Assembly: GCA_037013495.1 (NCBI GenBank)
Contig: CM072801.1
Span: 100,633,816-100,697,815 of the forward strand
Direction of reading: 5' to 3'
DNA: 64,000 nucleotides
Source of the DNA: Hippophae tibetana
Taxonomy: Eukaryota; Streptophyta; Magnoliopsida; Rosales; Elaeagnaceae
Of the stretch, positions 35,546-50,500 are shown one piece after another. The translations under genes were made by a program, and so were the position numbers. Below the pieces are notes generated by a model. The model worked only from the letters and a program-made list of their open reading frames with translations, did not search any database and was not told the origin of the DNA. Within the stretch, counting starts at the first letter, position 1; every line of letters starts with the position of its first letter.

Positions 35546-38500
35546 GCCTCCCTCCTACATGAAAAAGGTTACCGCAATAACTTGTTTTAGAAATCATTTG
35601 TAAAAAGTTTGTTACCTAGCAAGAAATATTTCTATGTTGCAAGCGCACAATATTTCCCCTTATCTATCGGTGCTTCTTACTCTTCGAATGGGTTTGGAAT
35701 AAGATTATAAGGTAGAAAGGAAAAACAAAATGTTACATTCATTACGGTACATTCTAATAAACCTAGAATAATTTATAAATATAGTAAGAATATTGATGTC
35801 ATAAAAGAATGAAGAATGAGAAGTACTGATCTCTTCTTTAAAAAACTTAATTTAGAAAATTTTTGAAGTTTTATTGTTTGGATTTTTAAGATGTAATATA
35901 TTCCATTTAAATATTTCATAAAAATAAGGGTATAATATTTGGAATATTTATTTACCCTGTTTCTATTGTAAAATAGAAATGAGAAAATGTTTAATTTTTT
36001 TCATTTCCACTTATTTTCTTTTCCTTATCTTTTCTCACTATTTTTTTTACTTTTTAAGTGTTGATTCCCAGCAAAATCTAATTCATTCGAATTTTGGTGC
36101 CTCCCTCCCACATGAAAAAGGTTACCGCAATAACTTGTTTTAGAAATCATTTGTAAAAAGTTTGTTACCTAGCAAGAAATATTCCTATGTTGCAAGCCCA
36201 CAATATTTCCCCTTATCTTTCGTTGCTTCTTACTCTTCGAATGGGTTTGGAATAAGATTATAAGGTAGAAAGAAAAAACACAATGTAAAATTCATTACGG
36301 TACATTCCAACAAAACTAGAATAATATATAAATATGGTAAGAATATTGATGTTATAAAAGAATTAAGAATGAGAAGTACTGATCTCTTCTTTAAAAAACT
36401 TAATTTAGAAAAATTATGAAGTTTGATTTTTTGGCATTTTAAGACGTAATATATTCCGATTAAATATTTCATAATAGTAAGGAAATAATATTTGGAATAT
36501 TTATTTACCCTGTTTCTATTGTAAAATAGAAATGAGAAAATGTTGAATTTTTTTCATTTCCACTTATTTTCGTTTCCCTATGTTTTCTCAATATTTTCTA
36601 TTCTTTTTAAGTCTTGATTCCCAGCAAAATATAATTCATTGGAATTTTGGTGCCTCCCTCCTACATGAAAAAGGTTACCGCAATAACTTGTTTTAGAAAT
36701 CATTTGTAAAACGTTTGTTACCTAGCAAGAAATATTTCTATGTTGCAAGCGCACAATATTTCCCCTTATCTATCGTTGCTTCTTACTCTTCGAATGGGTT
36801 TGGAATAAGATTATAAGGTAGAAAGGAAAAACAAAATGTTACATTCATTACGGTACATTCTAATAAACCTAGAATAATTTATAAATATAGTAAGAATATT
36901 GATGTCATAAAAGAATAAAGAATGAGAAGTACTCATATCTTATTTAAAAAACTTAATTAAGAAAAATTATGAAGTTTTATTGTTTGGCGTTTTAAGACGT
37001 AATATATTCCGTTTAAATATTTCATAATAATAGGGAAATAAAATTTGGAGTATTTATTTCCCCTGTTTCTATTGTAAAATAGAAATGAGAAAATGTTGAA
37101 TTTTTTTCATTTCCACTTATTTTCGTTTCCCTATGTTTTCTCAATATTTTCTATTCTTTTTAAGTCTTGATTCCCAGCAAAATATAATTCATTGGAATTT
37201 TGGTGCCTCCCTCCTACATGAAAAAGGTTACCGCAATAACTTGTTTTAGAAATCATTTGTAAAAAGTTTGTTACCTAGCAAGAAATATTTCTATGTTGCA
37301 AGCGCACAATATTTCCCCTTATCTATCGTTGCTTCTTACTCTTCGAATGGGTTTGGAATAAGATTATAAGGTAGAAAGGAAAAACAAAATGTTACATTCA
37401 TTACGGTACATTCTAATAAACCTAGAATAATTTATAAATATAGTAAGAATATTGATGTCATAAAAGAATGAAGAATGAGAAGTACTGATCTCTTCTTTAA
37501 AAAACTTAATTTAGAAAATTTTTGAAGTTTTATTGTTTGGATTTTTAAGATGTAATATATTCCATTTAAATATTTCATAAAAATAAGGGTATAATATTTG
37601 GAATATTTATTTACCCTGTTTCTATTGTAAAATAGAAATGAGAAAATGTTTAATTTTTTTCATTTCCACTTATTTTCTTTTCCTTATCTTTTCTCACTAT
37701 TTTTTTTACTTTTTAAGTGTTGATTCCCAGCAAAATCTAATTCATTCGAATTTTGGTGCCTCCCTCCCACATGAAAAAGGTTACCGCAATAACTTGTTTT
37801 AGAAATCATTTGTAAAAAGTTTGTTACCTAGCAAGAAATATTCCTATGTTGCAAGCCCACAATATTTCCCCTTATCTTTCGTTGCTTCTTACTCTTCGAA
37901 TGGGTTTGGAATAAGATTATAAGGTAGAAAGAAAAAACACAATGTAAAATTCATTACGGTACATTCCAACAAAACTAGAATAATATATAAATATGGTAAG
38001 AATATTGATGTTATAAAAGAATTAAGAATGAGAAGTACTGATCTCTTCTTTAAAAAACTTAATTTAGAAAAATTATGAAGTTTGATTTTTTGGCATTTTA
38101 AGACGTAATATATTCCGATTAAATATTTCATAATAGAAGGAAATAATATTTGGAATATTTATTTACCCTGTTTCTATTGTAAAATAGAAATGAGAAAATG
38201 TTGAATTTTTTTCATTTCCACTTATTTTCGTTTCCCTATGTTTTCTCAATATTTTCTATTCTTTTTAAGTCTTGATTCCCAGCAAAATATAATTCATTGG
38301 AATTTTGGTGCCTCCCTCCTACATGAAAAAGGTTACCGCAATAACTTGTTTTAGAAATCATTTGTAAAAAGTTTGTTACCTAGCAAGAAATATTTCTATG
38401 TTGCAAGCGCACAATATTTCCCCTTATCTATCGTTGCTTCTTACTCTTCGAATGGGTTTGGAATAAGATTATAAGGTAGAAAGGAAAAACAAAATGTTAC

Positions 38501-41500
38501 ATTCATTACGGTACATTCTAATAAACCTAGAATAATTTATAAATATAGTAAGAATATTGATGTCATAAAAGAATAAAGAATGAGAAGTACTCATATCTTA
38601 TTTAAAAAACTTAATTAAGAAAAATTATGAAGTTTTATTGTTTGGCGTTTTAAGACGTAATATATTCCGTTTAAATATTTCATAATAATAGGGAAATAAA
38701 ATTTGGAGTATTTATTTCCCCTGTTTCTATTGTAAAATAGAAATGAGAAAATGTTGAATTTTTTTCATTTCCACTTATTTTCGTTTCCCTATGTTTTCTC
38801 AATATTTTCTATTCTTTTTAAGTCTTGATTCCCAGCAAAATATAATTCATTGGAATTTTGGTGCCTCCCTCCTACATGAAAAAGGTTACCGCAATAACTT
38901 GTTTTAGAAATCATTTGTAAAAAGTTTGTTACCTAGCAAGAAATATTTCTATGTTGCAAGCGCACAATATTTCCCCTTATCTATCGTTGCTTCTTACTCT
39001 TCGAATGGGTTTGGAATAAGATTATAAGTTAGAAAGGAAAAACAAAATGTTACATTCATTACGGTACATTCTAATAAACCTAGAATAATTTATAAATATA
39101 GTAAGAATATTGATGTCATAAAAGAATGAAGAATGAGAAGTACTGATCTCTTCTTTAAAAAACTTAATTTAGAAAATTTTTGAAGTTTTATTGTTTGGAT
39201 TTTTAAGATGTAATATATTCCATTTAAATATTTCATAAAAATAAGGGTATAATATTTGGAATATTTATTTACCCTGTTTCTATTGTAAAATAGAAATGAG
39301 AAAATGTTTAATTTTTTTCATTTCCACTTATTTTCTTTTCCTTATCTTTTCTCACTATTTTTTTTACTTTTTAAGTGTTGATTCCCAGCAAAATCTAATT
39401 CATTCGAATTTTGGTGCCTCCCTCCCACATGAAAAAGGTTACCGCAATAACTTGTTTTAGAAATCATTTGTAAAAAGTTTGTTACCTAGCAAGAAATATT
39501 CCTATGTTGCAAGCCCACAATATTTCCCCTTATCTTTCGTTGCTTCTTACTCTTCGAATGGGTTTGGAATAAGATTATAAGGTAGAAAGAAAAAACACAA
39601 TGTAAAATTCATTACGGTACATTCCAACAAAACTAGAATAATATATAAATATGGTAAGAATATTGATGTTATAAAAGAATTAAGAATGAGAAGTACTGAT
39701 CTCTTCTTTAAAAAACTTAATTTAGAAAAATTATGAAGTTTGATTTTTTGGCATTTTAAGACGTAATATATTCCGATTAAATATTTCATAATAGTAAGGA
39801 AATAATATTTGGAATATTTATTTACCCTGTTTCTATTGTAAAATAGAAATGAGAAAATGTTGAATTTTTTTCATTTCCACTTATTTTCGTTTCCCTATGT
39901 TTTCTCAATATTTTCTATTCTTTTTAAGTCTTGATTCCCAGCAAAATATAATTCATTGGAATTTTGGTGCCTCCCTCCTACATGAAAAAGGTTACCGCAA
40001 TAACTTGTTTTAGAAATCATTTGTAAAAAGTTTGTTACCTAGCAAGAAATATTTCTATGTTGCAAGCGCACAATATTTCCCCTTATCTATCGTTGCTTCT
40101 TACTCTTCGAATGGGTTTGGAATAAGATTATAAGGTAGAAAGGAAAAACAAAATGTTACATTCATTACGGTACATTCTAATAAACCTAGAATAATTTATA
40201 AATATAGTAAGAATATTGATGTCATAAAAGAATAAAGAATGAGAAGTACTCATATCTTATTTAAAAAACTTAATTAAGAAAAATTATGAAGTTTTATTGT
40301 TTGGCGTTTTAAGACGTAATATATTCCGTTTAAATATTTCATAATAATAGGGAAATAAAATTTGGAGTATTTATTTCCCCTGTTTCTATTGTAAAATAGA
40401 AATGAGAAAATGTTGAATTTTTTTCATTTCCACTTATTTTCGTTTCCCTATGTTTTCTCAATATTTTCTATTCTTTTTAAGTCTTGATTCCCAGCAAAAT
40501 ATAATTCATTGGAATTTTGGTGCCTCCCTCCTACATGAAAAAGGTTACCGCAATAACTTGTTTTAGAAATCATTTGTAAAAAGTTTGTTACCTAGCAAGA
40601 AATATTTCTATGTTGCAAGCGCACAATATTTCCCCTTATCTATCGTTGCTTCTTACTCTTCGAATGGGTTTGGAATAAGATTATAAGGTAGAAAAGAAAA
40701 ACAAAATGTTACATTCATTACGGTACATTCTAATAAACCTAGAATAATTTATAAATATAGTAAGAATATTGATGTCATAAAAGAATAAAGAATGAGAAGT
40801 ACTGATCTCTTCTTTAAAAAACTTAATTTAGAAAATTTTTGAAGTTTTATTGTTTGGATTTTTAAGATGTAATATATTCTGTTTAAATATTTCATAAAAA
40901 TAAGGGTATAATATTTGGAATATTTATTTACCCTGTTTCTATTGTAAAATAGAAATGAGAAAATGTTTAATTTTTTTCATTTCCACTTATTTTCTTTTCC
41001 TTATCTTTTCTCACTATTTTTTTTACTTTTTAAGTGTTGATTCCCAGCAAAATCTAATTCATTCGAATTTTGGTGCCTCCCTCCCACATGAAAAAGGTTA
41101 CCGCAATAACTTGTTTTAGAAATCATTTGTAAAAAGTTTGTTACCTAGCAAGAAATATTTCTATGTTGCAAGCGCACAATATTTCCCCTTATCTATCGTT
41201 GCTTCTTACTCTTCGAATGGGTTTGGAATAAGATTATAAGGTAGAAAGGAAAAACAAAATGTTACATTCATTACGGTACATTCTAATAAACCTAGAATAA
41301 TTTATAAATATAGTAAGAATATTGATGTCATAAAAGAATAAAGAATGAGAAGTACTGATCTCTTCTTTAAAAAACTTAATTTAGAAAATTTTTGGATTTT
41401 ATTGTTTGGATTTTTAAGATGTAATATATTCCGTTTAAATATTTCATAAAAATAATTGTATAATATTTGGAATATTTATTTACCCTGTTTCTATTGTAAA

Positions 41501-42179
41501 ATAGAAATGAGAAAATGTTTAATTTTTTTCATTTCCACTTATTTTCTTTTCCTTATCTTTTCTCACTATTTTTTTTACTTTTTAAGTGTTGATTCCCAGC
41601 AAAATCTAATTCATTCGAATTTTGGTGCCTCCCTCCCACATGAAAAAGGTTACCGCAATAACTTGTTTTAGAAATCATTTGTAAAAAGTTTGTTACCTAG
41701 CAAGAAATATTCCTATGTTGCAAGCCCACAATATTTCCCCTTATCTTTCGTTGCTTCTTACTCTTCGAATGGGTTTGGAATAAGATTATAAGGTAGAAAG
41801 AAAAAACACAATGTAAAATTCATTACGGTACATTCCAACAAAACTAGAATAATATATAAATATGGTAAGAATATTGATGTTATAAAAGAATTAAGAATGA
41901 GAAGTACTGATCTCTTCTTTAAAAAACTTAATTTAGAAAAATTATGAAGTTTGATTTTTTGGCATTTTAAGACGTAATATATTCCGATTAAATATTTCAT
42001 AATAGTAAGGAAATAATATTTGGAATATTTATTTACCCTGTTTCTATTGTAAAATAGAAATGAGAAAATGTTTAAGTTTTTTCTTTTCCACTTATTTTCT
42101 TTTCCTTATCTTTTCTCACTATTTTCTATTCTTTCTAAGTCTTGATTCACAGCAAAATATAATTCATTAGAATTTTGGT
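35546..42179. repeat. 1,659-bp three-unit higher-order repeat array (a-b-c)
   Basis: Complete copies are 36099-37757, 37758-39415 and 39416-41074. Unit a (36099, 37758, 39416) has CCTCCCACATG, GAAATATTCCTATG, AGAAAAAACACAATG and CCGATTAAAT. Unit b (36652, 38310, 39969) has CTATCGTTGC, TACTCATATCTTATTT and AATAGGGAAATAAAATTTGG. Unit c (37205, 38863, 40522) has CTAATAAACCTAG, TGGATTTTTAAGATG and AATAAGGGTATAATATTTGG. The block is preceded by a c-type unit (35546). It ends with a mosaic unit (41075, a-type start and c-type body) followed by an a-type unit (41627). Copies are nearly identical; one difference is CATAATAGAAGG at 38130 for CATAATAGTAAGG. Confidence 0.9.
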
Positions 42180-45100
42180 GCCTCCCTCCTACAGGAAAAA
42201 GGTTACCGCAATAACTTGCTTTAGAAATCATTTGTAAAACGTTTGTTAGCTAGGAAGGAATATTTCTATGTAGCAAGCGCACAATATTTCCCTTTATCTT
42301 TCGTTGCTTCTTACTCTTCGAATGGGTTTGGAATAAGATTATAAAGTAGAAATAAAAAACAAAATGTTACATTCATTACGGTACATTCCAAAAAAACTAG
42401 AATAATTTATAAATATTGTTAGAAGATTGATGTCATAAAAGAATCAAGAATGAGAAGTACTGATCTCTTCTTTAAAAAACTTAATTTAGAAAAATTATGA
42501 AGTTTTATTGTTTGGATTTTTAAGATGTAATATATTCCGTTTAAATATTTCATAAAAATAAGGGTATAATATTTGGAATATTTATTTACCCTGTTTCTAT
42601 TGTAAAATAGAAATGAGAAAATGTTTAATTTTTTTCATTTCCACTTATTTTCTTTTCCTTATCTTTTCTCACTATTTTTTTTACTTTTTAAGTGTTGATT
42701 CCCAGCAAAATCTAATTCATTCGAATTTTGGTGCCTCCCTCCCACATGAAAAAGGTTACCGCAATAACTTGTTTTAGAAATCATTTGTAAAAAGTTTGTT
42801 ACCTAGCAAGAAATATTCCTATGTTGCAAGCCCACAATATTTCCCCTTATCTTTCGTTGCTTCTTACTCTTCGAATGGGTTTGGAATAAGATTATAAGGT
42901 AGAAAGTAAAAACACAATGTTAAATTCATTACGGTACATTCCAACAAAACTAGAATAATATATAAATATGGTAAGAATATTGATGTTATAAAAGAATTAA
43001 GAATGAGAAGTACTGATCTCTTCTTTAAAAAACTTAATTTAGAAAAATTATGAAGTTTCATTTTTTGGCATTTTAAGACGTAATATATTCCGATTAAATA
43101 TTTCATAATAGTAAGGAAATAATATTTGGAATATTTATTTACCCTGTTTCTATTGTAAAATAGAAATGAGAAAATGTTTAAGTTTTTTCTTTTCCACTTC
43201 TTTTCTTTTTCTTATCTTTTCTCACTATTTTCTATTCTTTCTAAGTCTTGATTCACAGCAAAATATAATTCATTAGAATTTTGGTGCCTCCCTCCTACAT
43301 GAAAAAGGTTACCACAATAACTTGTTTTAGAAATCATTTGTAAAACGTTTGTTACCTAGGAAGGAATATTTCTATGTTGTAAGCGCACAATATTTCCCCT
43401 TATCTTTTGTTGCTTCTTCCTCTTGGAATGGGTTTGGAATAAGATTATAAGGTAGAAAGGAAAAAAACAATGTTAAATTCATTACGGTACATTCCAAAAA
43501 AACTAGAATAATTTATAAATATGGTAAGAATATTGATGTCATAAAAGAATCAAGAATGAGAAGTACTAATCTCTTCTTTAAAAAACTTAATTTAGAAAAA
43601 TTATGAAGTTTGATTATTTGGCATTTTAAGACGTATTATATTCCGTTTAAATATTTCATAATAGTAAGGAAATAATATTTGGAATATTTATTTTCCCTAT
43701 TTCTATAGTAAAGTAGAAATGAGAAAATGTTTAATTTTTTTTCATTTCCACTTATTTTCTTTTCCTTATCTTTTCTCCCTACTTTCTTCACTTTTTAAGT
43801 GTTGATTCCTAGCAAAATCTAATTCATTCGAATTTTGGTGCCTCCCTCCTACATGAAAAAGGTTACCGCAATAACTTGTTTTAGAAATCATTTGTAAAAC
43901 GTTTGTTACCTAGCAAGAAATATTTCTATGTTGCAAGCGCACAATATTTCCCGTTATCTTTTGTTGCTTCTTCCTCTTGGAATGGGTTTGGAATAAGATT
44001 ATAAGGTAGAAAGGAAAAAAACAATGTTAAATTCATTACGGTACATTCCAAAAAAACTAGAATAATTTATAAATATGGTAAGAATATTGATGTCATAAAA
44101 GAATCAAGAATGAGAAGTACTGATCTCTTCTTTAAAAAACTTAATTTAGAAAAATTACGAAGTTTGATTGTTTGGCATTTTAAGACGTATTATATTCCGT
44201 TTAAATATTTCATAATAGTAAGGAAATAATATTTGGAATATTTATTTTCCCAATTTCTATAGTAAAATAGAAATGAGAAAATGTTTAATTTTTTTCATTT
44301 CCACTTATTTTCTTTTCCTTATCTTTTCTCCCTATTTTCTTCACTTTTTAAGTGTTGATTCCTAGCAAAATCTAATTCATTCGAATTTTGGTGCCTCCCT
44401 CCTACATGAAAAAGGTTACCGCAATAACTTTTTAGAAATCATTTGTAAAACGTTTGTTACCTAGCAAGAAATATTTCTATGTTGCAAGCGCACAATATTT
44501 CCCCTTATCTTTTGTTGCTTCTTCCTCTTGGAATGGGTTTGGAATAAGATTATAAGATAGAAAGGAAAAAAATAATGTTAAATTCATTACGGTACATTCC
44601 AAAAAAACTAGAATAATTTATAAATATGGTAAGAATATTGATGTCATAAAAGAATCAAGAATGAGAAGTACTGATCTCTTCTTTAAAAAACTTAATTTAG
44701 AAAAATTATGAAGTTTGATTGTTTGGCATTTTAAGACGTATTATATTCCGTTTAAATATTTCATAATAGTAAGGATATAATATTTGGAATATTTATTTTC
44801 CCTGTTTCTATAGTAAAAAACAAATGAGAAAATGTTTAATTTTTTTCATTTCCACTTATTTTCTTTTCCTTATCTTCTCTCCCTATTTTCTTCACTTTTT
44901 AAGTGTTGATTCCCAGCAAAATCTAATTCATTCGAATTTTGGTGCCTCCCTCCTACATGAAAAAAGTTACCACATTTACTTGGTTTAGAAATCATTTGTA
45001 AAACGTTTGTTACCTAGCAAGAAATATTTCTATGTTGCAAGCGCACAATATATCCCCTTATCTTTCGTTGCTTCTTACTCTTCGAATGAGTTTGGAATAA

Positions 45101-46895
45101 GATTATAAGGTAGAAAGGAAAAACACAATGTTAAATTCATTACGGTACATTCCAACAAAACTAGAATAATTTATAAATATGGTAAGAATATTGATGTCAT
45201 AAAAGAATCAAGAATGAGAAGTACTGATCTCTTCTTTAAAAAACTTAATTTAGAAAAATTACGAAGTTTGATTGTTTGGCATTTTAAGACGTATTATATT
45301 CCGTTTAAATATTTCATAATAGTAAGGAAATAATATTTGGAATATTTATTTTCCCAATTTCTATAGTAAAATAGAAATGAGAAAATGTTTAATTTTTTTC
45401 ATTTCCACTTATTTTCTTTTCCTTATCGTTTCCACTATTTTCTTTACTTTTTTAGTGTTGATTCCCAGCAAAATCTAATTCATTCGAATTTTGGTGCCTC
45501 CCTCCTACATGAAAAAGGTTACCGCAATAACTTGTTTTAGAAATATTTTGTAAAATGTTTGTTACCTAGCAAGAAATATTTCTATGTTGCAAGGGCACAA
45601 TATTTCACCTTATCTTTCGTTGCTTCTTACTCTTCGAATGGGTTTCGAATAAGATTAAAAGGAAGAAAGGAAAAACACAATATTAAATTCATTACGGTAC
45701 ATTCCAACAAAACTAGAATAATTTATAAATATGGTAAGAATATTGATGTCATAAAAGAATCAAGAATGAGAAGTACTGATGTCTTCTTTAAAAAACTTAA
45801 TTTAGAAAAATTATGAAGTTTGATTGTTTGGCATTTTAAGACGTATTATATTCCGTTTAAATATTTCATAATAGTAAGGAAATAATATTTGGAATATTTA
45901 TTTTCCCTATTTCTATAGTAAAATAGAAATGAGAAAATGTTTAATTTTTTTCATTTCCACTTATTTTCTTTTCCTTATCTTTTCTCCCTATTTTCTTCAC
46001 TTTTTAAGTGTTGATTCCTAGCAAAATCTAATTCATTCGAATTTTGGTGCCTCCCTCCTACATGAAAAAGGTTACCGCAATAACTTTTTAGAAATCATTT
46101 GTAAAACGTTTGTTACCTAGCAAGAAATATTTCTATGTTGCAAGCGCACAATATTTCCCCTTATCTTTTGTTGCTTCTTCCTCTTGGAATGGGTTTGGAA
46201 TAAGATTATAAGGTAGAAAGGAAAAAAAACAATGTTAAATTCATTACGGTACATTCCAAAAAAACTAGAATAATTTATAAATATGGTAAGAATATTGATG
46301 TCATAAAAGAATCAAGAATGAGAAGTACTGATCTCTTCTTTAAAAAACTTAATTTAGAAAAATTATGAAGTTTGATTGTTTGGCATTTTAAGACGTATTA
46401 TATTCCGTTTAAATATTTCATAATAGTAAGGAAATAATATTTGGCATATTTATTTACCCTCTTTCTATAGTAAAATAGAAATGAGAAAATGTTTAAGTTT
46501 TTTTTTTCCTTATCGTTTCCACTATTTTCTTTACTTTTTTAGTGTTGATTCCCAGCAAAATCTAAATCATTCGAATTTTGGTGCCTCCCTCCTACATGAA
46601 AAAGGTTACCGCAATAACTTTTTAGAAATCATTTGTAAAACGTTTGTTACCTAGGAAGGAATATTTCTATGTTGTAAGCGCACAATATTTCCCCTTATCT
46701 TTTGTTGCTTCTTCCTCTTGGAATGGGTTTGGAATAAGATTATAAGGTAGAAAGGAAAAAAACAATGTTAAATTCATTACGGTACATTCCAAAAAAACTA
46801 GAATAATTTATAAATATGGTAAGAATATTGATGTCATAAAAGAATCAAGAATGAGAAGTACTGATCTCTTCTTTAAAAAACTTAATTTAGAAAAA
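42000..46895. repeat. Left copy of a 4.9-kb near-identical duplication (offset 5,507 bp)
   Basis: Units 42180, 42733, 43286, 43840, 44393, 44944, 45496, 46049 and the first half of 46583 correspond to 47687, 48240, 48793, 49347, 49900, 50451, 51003, 51556 and 52089. The offset is 5,507 bp until a one-base A-run difference near 46220. Even rare variants agree: CCTACAGGAAAAAGG, CTTGCTTTAG, AAAAAACAAATGAG and CACATTTACTTGG. I noticed almost no substitutions. Left similarity begins near CATAATAGTAAGG at about 42000. It ends near 46895, where this copy has AAATTACGAAG and the other AAATTATGAAG. Confidence 0.92.
46049..46582. repeat. 534-bp monomer with a ~20-bp deletion; same allele at 51556 and 56509
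   Basis: Near 46495 the unit has TTTAAG plus a T run joined to CCTTATCGTTTCC. It lacks the CATTTCCACTTATTTTC segment present in normal units. The same junction occurs at 51556-52088 (its duplicate), at 56509-57043 (535 bp) and, with CCTTATCTTTTCC, in the junction unit 33352-33885. Units 44944 and 50451 carry the CGTTTCC change without the deletion. Confidence 0.85.
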
Positions 46896-47506
46896 TTACG
46901 AAGTTTGATTGTTTGGCATTTTAAGACGTATTATATTCCGTTTAAATATTTCATAATAGTAAGGAAATAATATTTGGAATATTTATTTTCCCAATTTCTA
47001 TAGTAAAATAGAAATGAGAAAATGTTTAATTTTTTTCATTTCCACTTATTTTCTTTTCCTTATCTTTTCTCCCTATTTTCTTCACTTTTTAAGTGTTGAT
47101 TCCTAGCAAAATCTAATTCATTCGAATTTTGGTGCCTCCCTCCTACATGAAAAAGGTTACCGCAATAACTTGTTTTAGAAATCATTTGTAAAACGTTTGT
47201 TACCTAGCAAGAAATATTTCTATGTTGCAAGCGCACAATATTTCCCGTTATCTTTTGTTGCTTCTTCCTCTTGGAATGGGTTTGGAATAAGATTATAAGG
47301 TAGAAAGGAAAAAAACAATGTTAAATTCATTACGGTACATTCCAAAAAAACTAGAATAATTTATAAATATGGTAAGAATATTGATGTCATAAAAGAATCA
47401 AGAATGAGAAGTACTGATCTCTTCTTTAAAAAACTTAATATAGAAAAATTATGCAGTTTGATTGTTTGGCATTTTAAGACGTATTATATTCCGTTTAAAT
47501 ATTTCA
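46896..47506. repeat. Unit-sized piece between the two 4.9-kb duplicates
   Basis: This stretch (end of unit 46583 and most of unit 47134) resembles the segment around 44150-44400 and unit 43840: CCCAATTTCTATAG, TTGATTCCTAGC and CCCGTTATCTTTTG. It has private changes AACTTAATATAG and TTATGCAG near 47440-47456. It brings the duplication step to ten units. Confidence 0.75.
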
Positions 47507-50500
47507 TAATAGTAAGGAAATAATATTTGGAATATTTATTTACCCTGTTTCTATTGTAAAATAGAAATGAGAAAATGTTTAAGTTTTTTCTTTTCCACTT
47601 ATTTTCTTTTCCTTATCTTTTCTCACTATTTTCTATTCTTTCTAAGTCTTGATTCACAGCAAAATATAATTCATTAGAATTTTGGTGCCTCCCTCCTACA
47701 GGAAAAAGGTTACCGCAATAACTTGCTTTAGAAATCATTTGTAAAACGTTTGTTAGCTAGGAAGGAATATTTCTATGTAGCAAGCGCACAATATTTCCCT
47801 TTATCTTTCGTTGCTTCTTACTCTTCGAATGGGTTTGGAATAAGATTATAAAGTAGAAATAAAAAACAAAATGTTACATTCATTACGGTACATTCCAAAA
47901 AAACTAGAATAATTTATAAATATTGTTAGAAGATTGATGTCATAAAAGAATCAAGAATGAGAAGTACTGATCTCTTCTTTAAAAAACTTAATTTAGAAAA
48001 ATTATGAAGTTTTATTGTTTGGATTTTTAAGATGTAATATATTCCGTTTAAATATTTCATAAAAATAAGGGTATAATATTTGGAATATTTATTTACCCTG
48101 TTTCTATTGTAAAATAGAAATGAGAAAATGTTTAATTTTTTTCATTTCCACTTATTTTCTTTTCCTTATCTTTTCTCACTATTTTTTTTACTTTTTAAGT
48201 GTTGATTCCCAGCAAAATCTAATTCATTCGAATTTTGGTGCCTCCCTCCCACATGAAAAAGGTTACCGCAATAACTTGTTTTAGAAATCATTTGTAAAAA
48301 GTTTGTTACCTAGCAAGAAATATTCCTATGTTGCAAGCCCACAATATTTCCCCTTATCTTTCGTTGCTTCTTACTCTTCGAATGGGTTTGGAATAAGATT
48401 ATAAGGTAGAAAGTAAAAACACAATGTTAAATTCATTACGGTACATTCCAACAAAACTAGAATAATATATAAATATGGTAAGAATATTGATGTTATAAAA
48501 GAATTAAGAATGAGAAGTACTGATCTCTTCTTTAAAAAACTTAATTTAGAAAAATTATGAAGTTTCATTTTTTGGCATTTTAAGACGTAATATATTCCGA
48601 TTAAATATTTCATAATAGTAAGGAAATAATATTTGGAATATTTATTTACCCTGTTTCTATTGTAAAATAGAAATGAGAAAATGTTTAAGTTTTTTCTTTT
48701 CCACTTCTTTTCTTTTTCTTATCTTTTCTCACTATTTTCTATTCTTTCTAAGTCTTGATTCACAGCAAAATATAATTCATTAGAATTTTGGTGCCTCCCT
48801 CCTACATGAAAAAGGTTACCACAATAACTTGTTTTAGAAATCATTTGTAAAACGTTTGTTACCTAGGAAGGAATATTTCTATGTTGTAAGCGCACAATAT
48901 TTCCCCTTATCTTTTGTTGCTTCTTCCTCTTGGAATGGGTTTGGAATAAGATTATAAGGTAGAAAGGAAAAAAACAATGTTAAATTCATTACGGTACATT
49001 CCAAAAAAACTAGAATAATTTATAAATATGGTAAGAATATTGATGTCATAAAAGAATCAAGAATGAGAAGTACTAATCTCTTCTTTAAAAAACTTAATTT
49101 AGAAAAATTATGAAGTTTGATTATTTGGCATTTTAAGACGTATTATATTCCGTTTAAATATTTCATAATAGTAAGGAAATAATATTTGGAATATTTATTT
49201 TCCCTATTTCTATAGTAAAGTAGAAATGAGAAAATGTTTAATTTTTTTTCATTTCCACTTATTTTCTTTTCCTTATCTTTTCTCCCTACTTTCTTCACTT
49301 TTTAAGTGTTGATTCCTAGCAAAATCTAATTCATTCGAATTTTGGTGCCTCCCTCCTACATGAAAAAGGTTACCGCAATAACTTGTTTTAGAAATCATTT
49401 GTAAAACGTTTGTTACCTAGCAAGAAATATTTCTATGTTGCAAGCGCACAATATTTCCCGTTATCTTTTGTTGCTTCTTCCTCTTGGAATGGGTTTGGAA
49501 TAAGATTATAAGGTAGAAAGGAAAAAAACAATGTTAAATTCATTACGGTACATTCCAAAAAAACTAGAATAATTTATAAATATGGTAAGAATATTGATGT
49601 CATAAAAGAATCAAGAATGAGAAGTACTGATCTCTTCTTTAAAAAACTTAATTTAGAAAAATTACGAAGTTTGATTGTTTGGCATTTTAAGACGTATTAT
49701 ATTCCGTTTAAATATTTCATAATAGTAAGGAAATAATATTTGGAATATTTATTTTCCCAATTTCTATAGTAAAATAGAAATGAGAAAATGTTTAATTTTT
49801 TTCATTTCCACTTATTTTCTTTTCCTTATCTTTTCTCCCTATTTTCTTCACTTTTTAAGTGTTGATTCCTAGCAAAATCTAATTCATTCGAATTTTGGTG
49901 CCTCCCTCCTACATGAAAAAGGTTACCGCAATAACTTTTTAGAAATCATTTGTAAAACGTTTGTTACCTAGCAAGAAATATTTCTATGTTGCAAGCGCAC
50001 AATATTTCCCCTTATCTTTTGTTGCTTCTTCCTCTTGGAATGGGTTTGGAATAAGATTATAAGATAGAAAGGAAAAAAATAATGTTAAATTCATTACGGT
50101 ACATTCCAAAAAAACTAGAATAATTTATAAATATGGTAAGAATATTGATGTCATAAAAGAATCAAGAATGAGAAGTACTGATCTCTTCTTTAAAAAACTT
50201 AATTTAGAAAAATTATGAAGTTTGATTGTTTGGCATTTTAAGACGTATTATATTCCGTTTAAATATTTCATAATAGTAAGGATATAATATTTGGAATATT
50301 TATTTTCCCTGTTTCTATAGTAAAAAACAAATGAGAAAATGTTTAATTTTTTTCATTTCCACTTATTTTCTTTTCCTTATCTTCTCTCCCTATTTTCTTC
50401 ACTTTTTAAGTGTTGATTCCCAGCAAAATCTAATTCATTCGAATTTTGGTGCCTCCCTCCTACATGAAAAAAGTTACCACATTTACTTGGTTTAGAAATC

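Noticed and set aside
36230-36472. 80-aa open frame on the minus strand with a hydrophobic middle, recurring through 34.5-63.5 kb
   Set aside because: It recurs only in the a-type and similar units of the HORs. It lies antisense to the part of the unit where other copies have an open + frame, and has no recognisable domain. The hydrophobic run comes from A/T-rich sequence.
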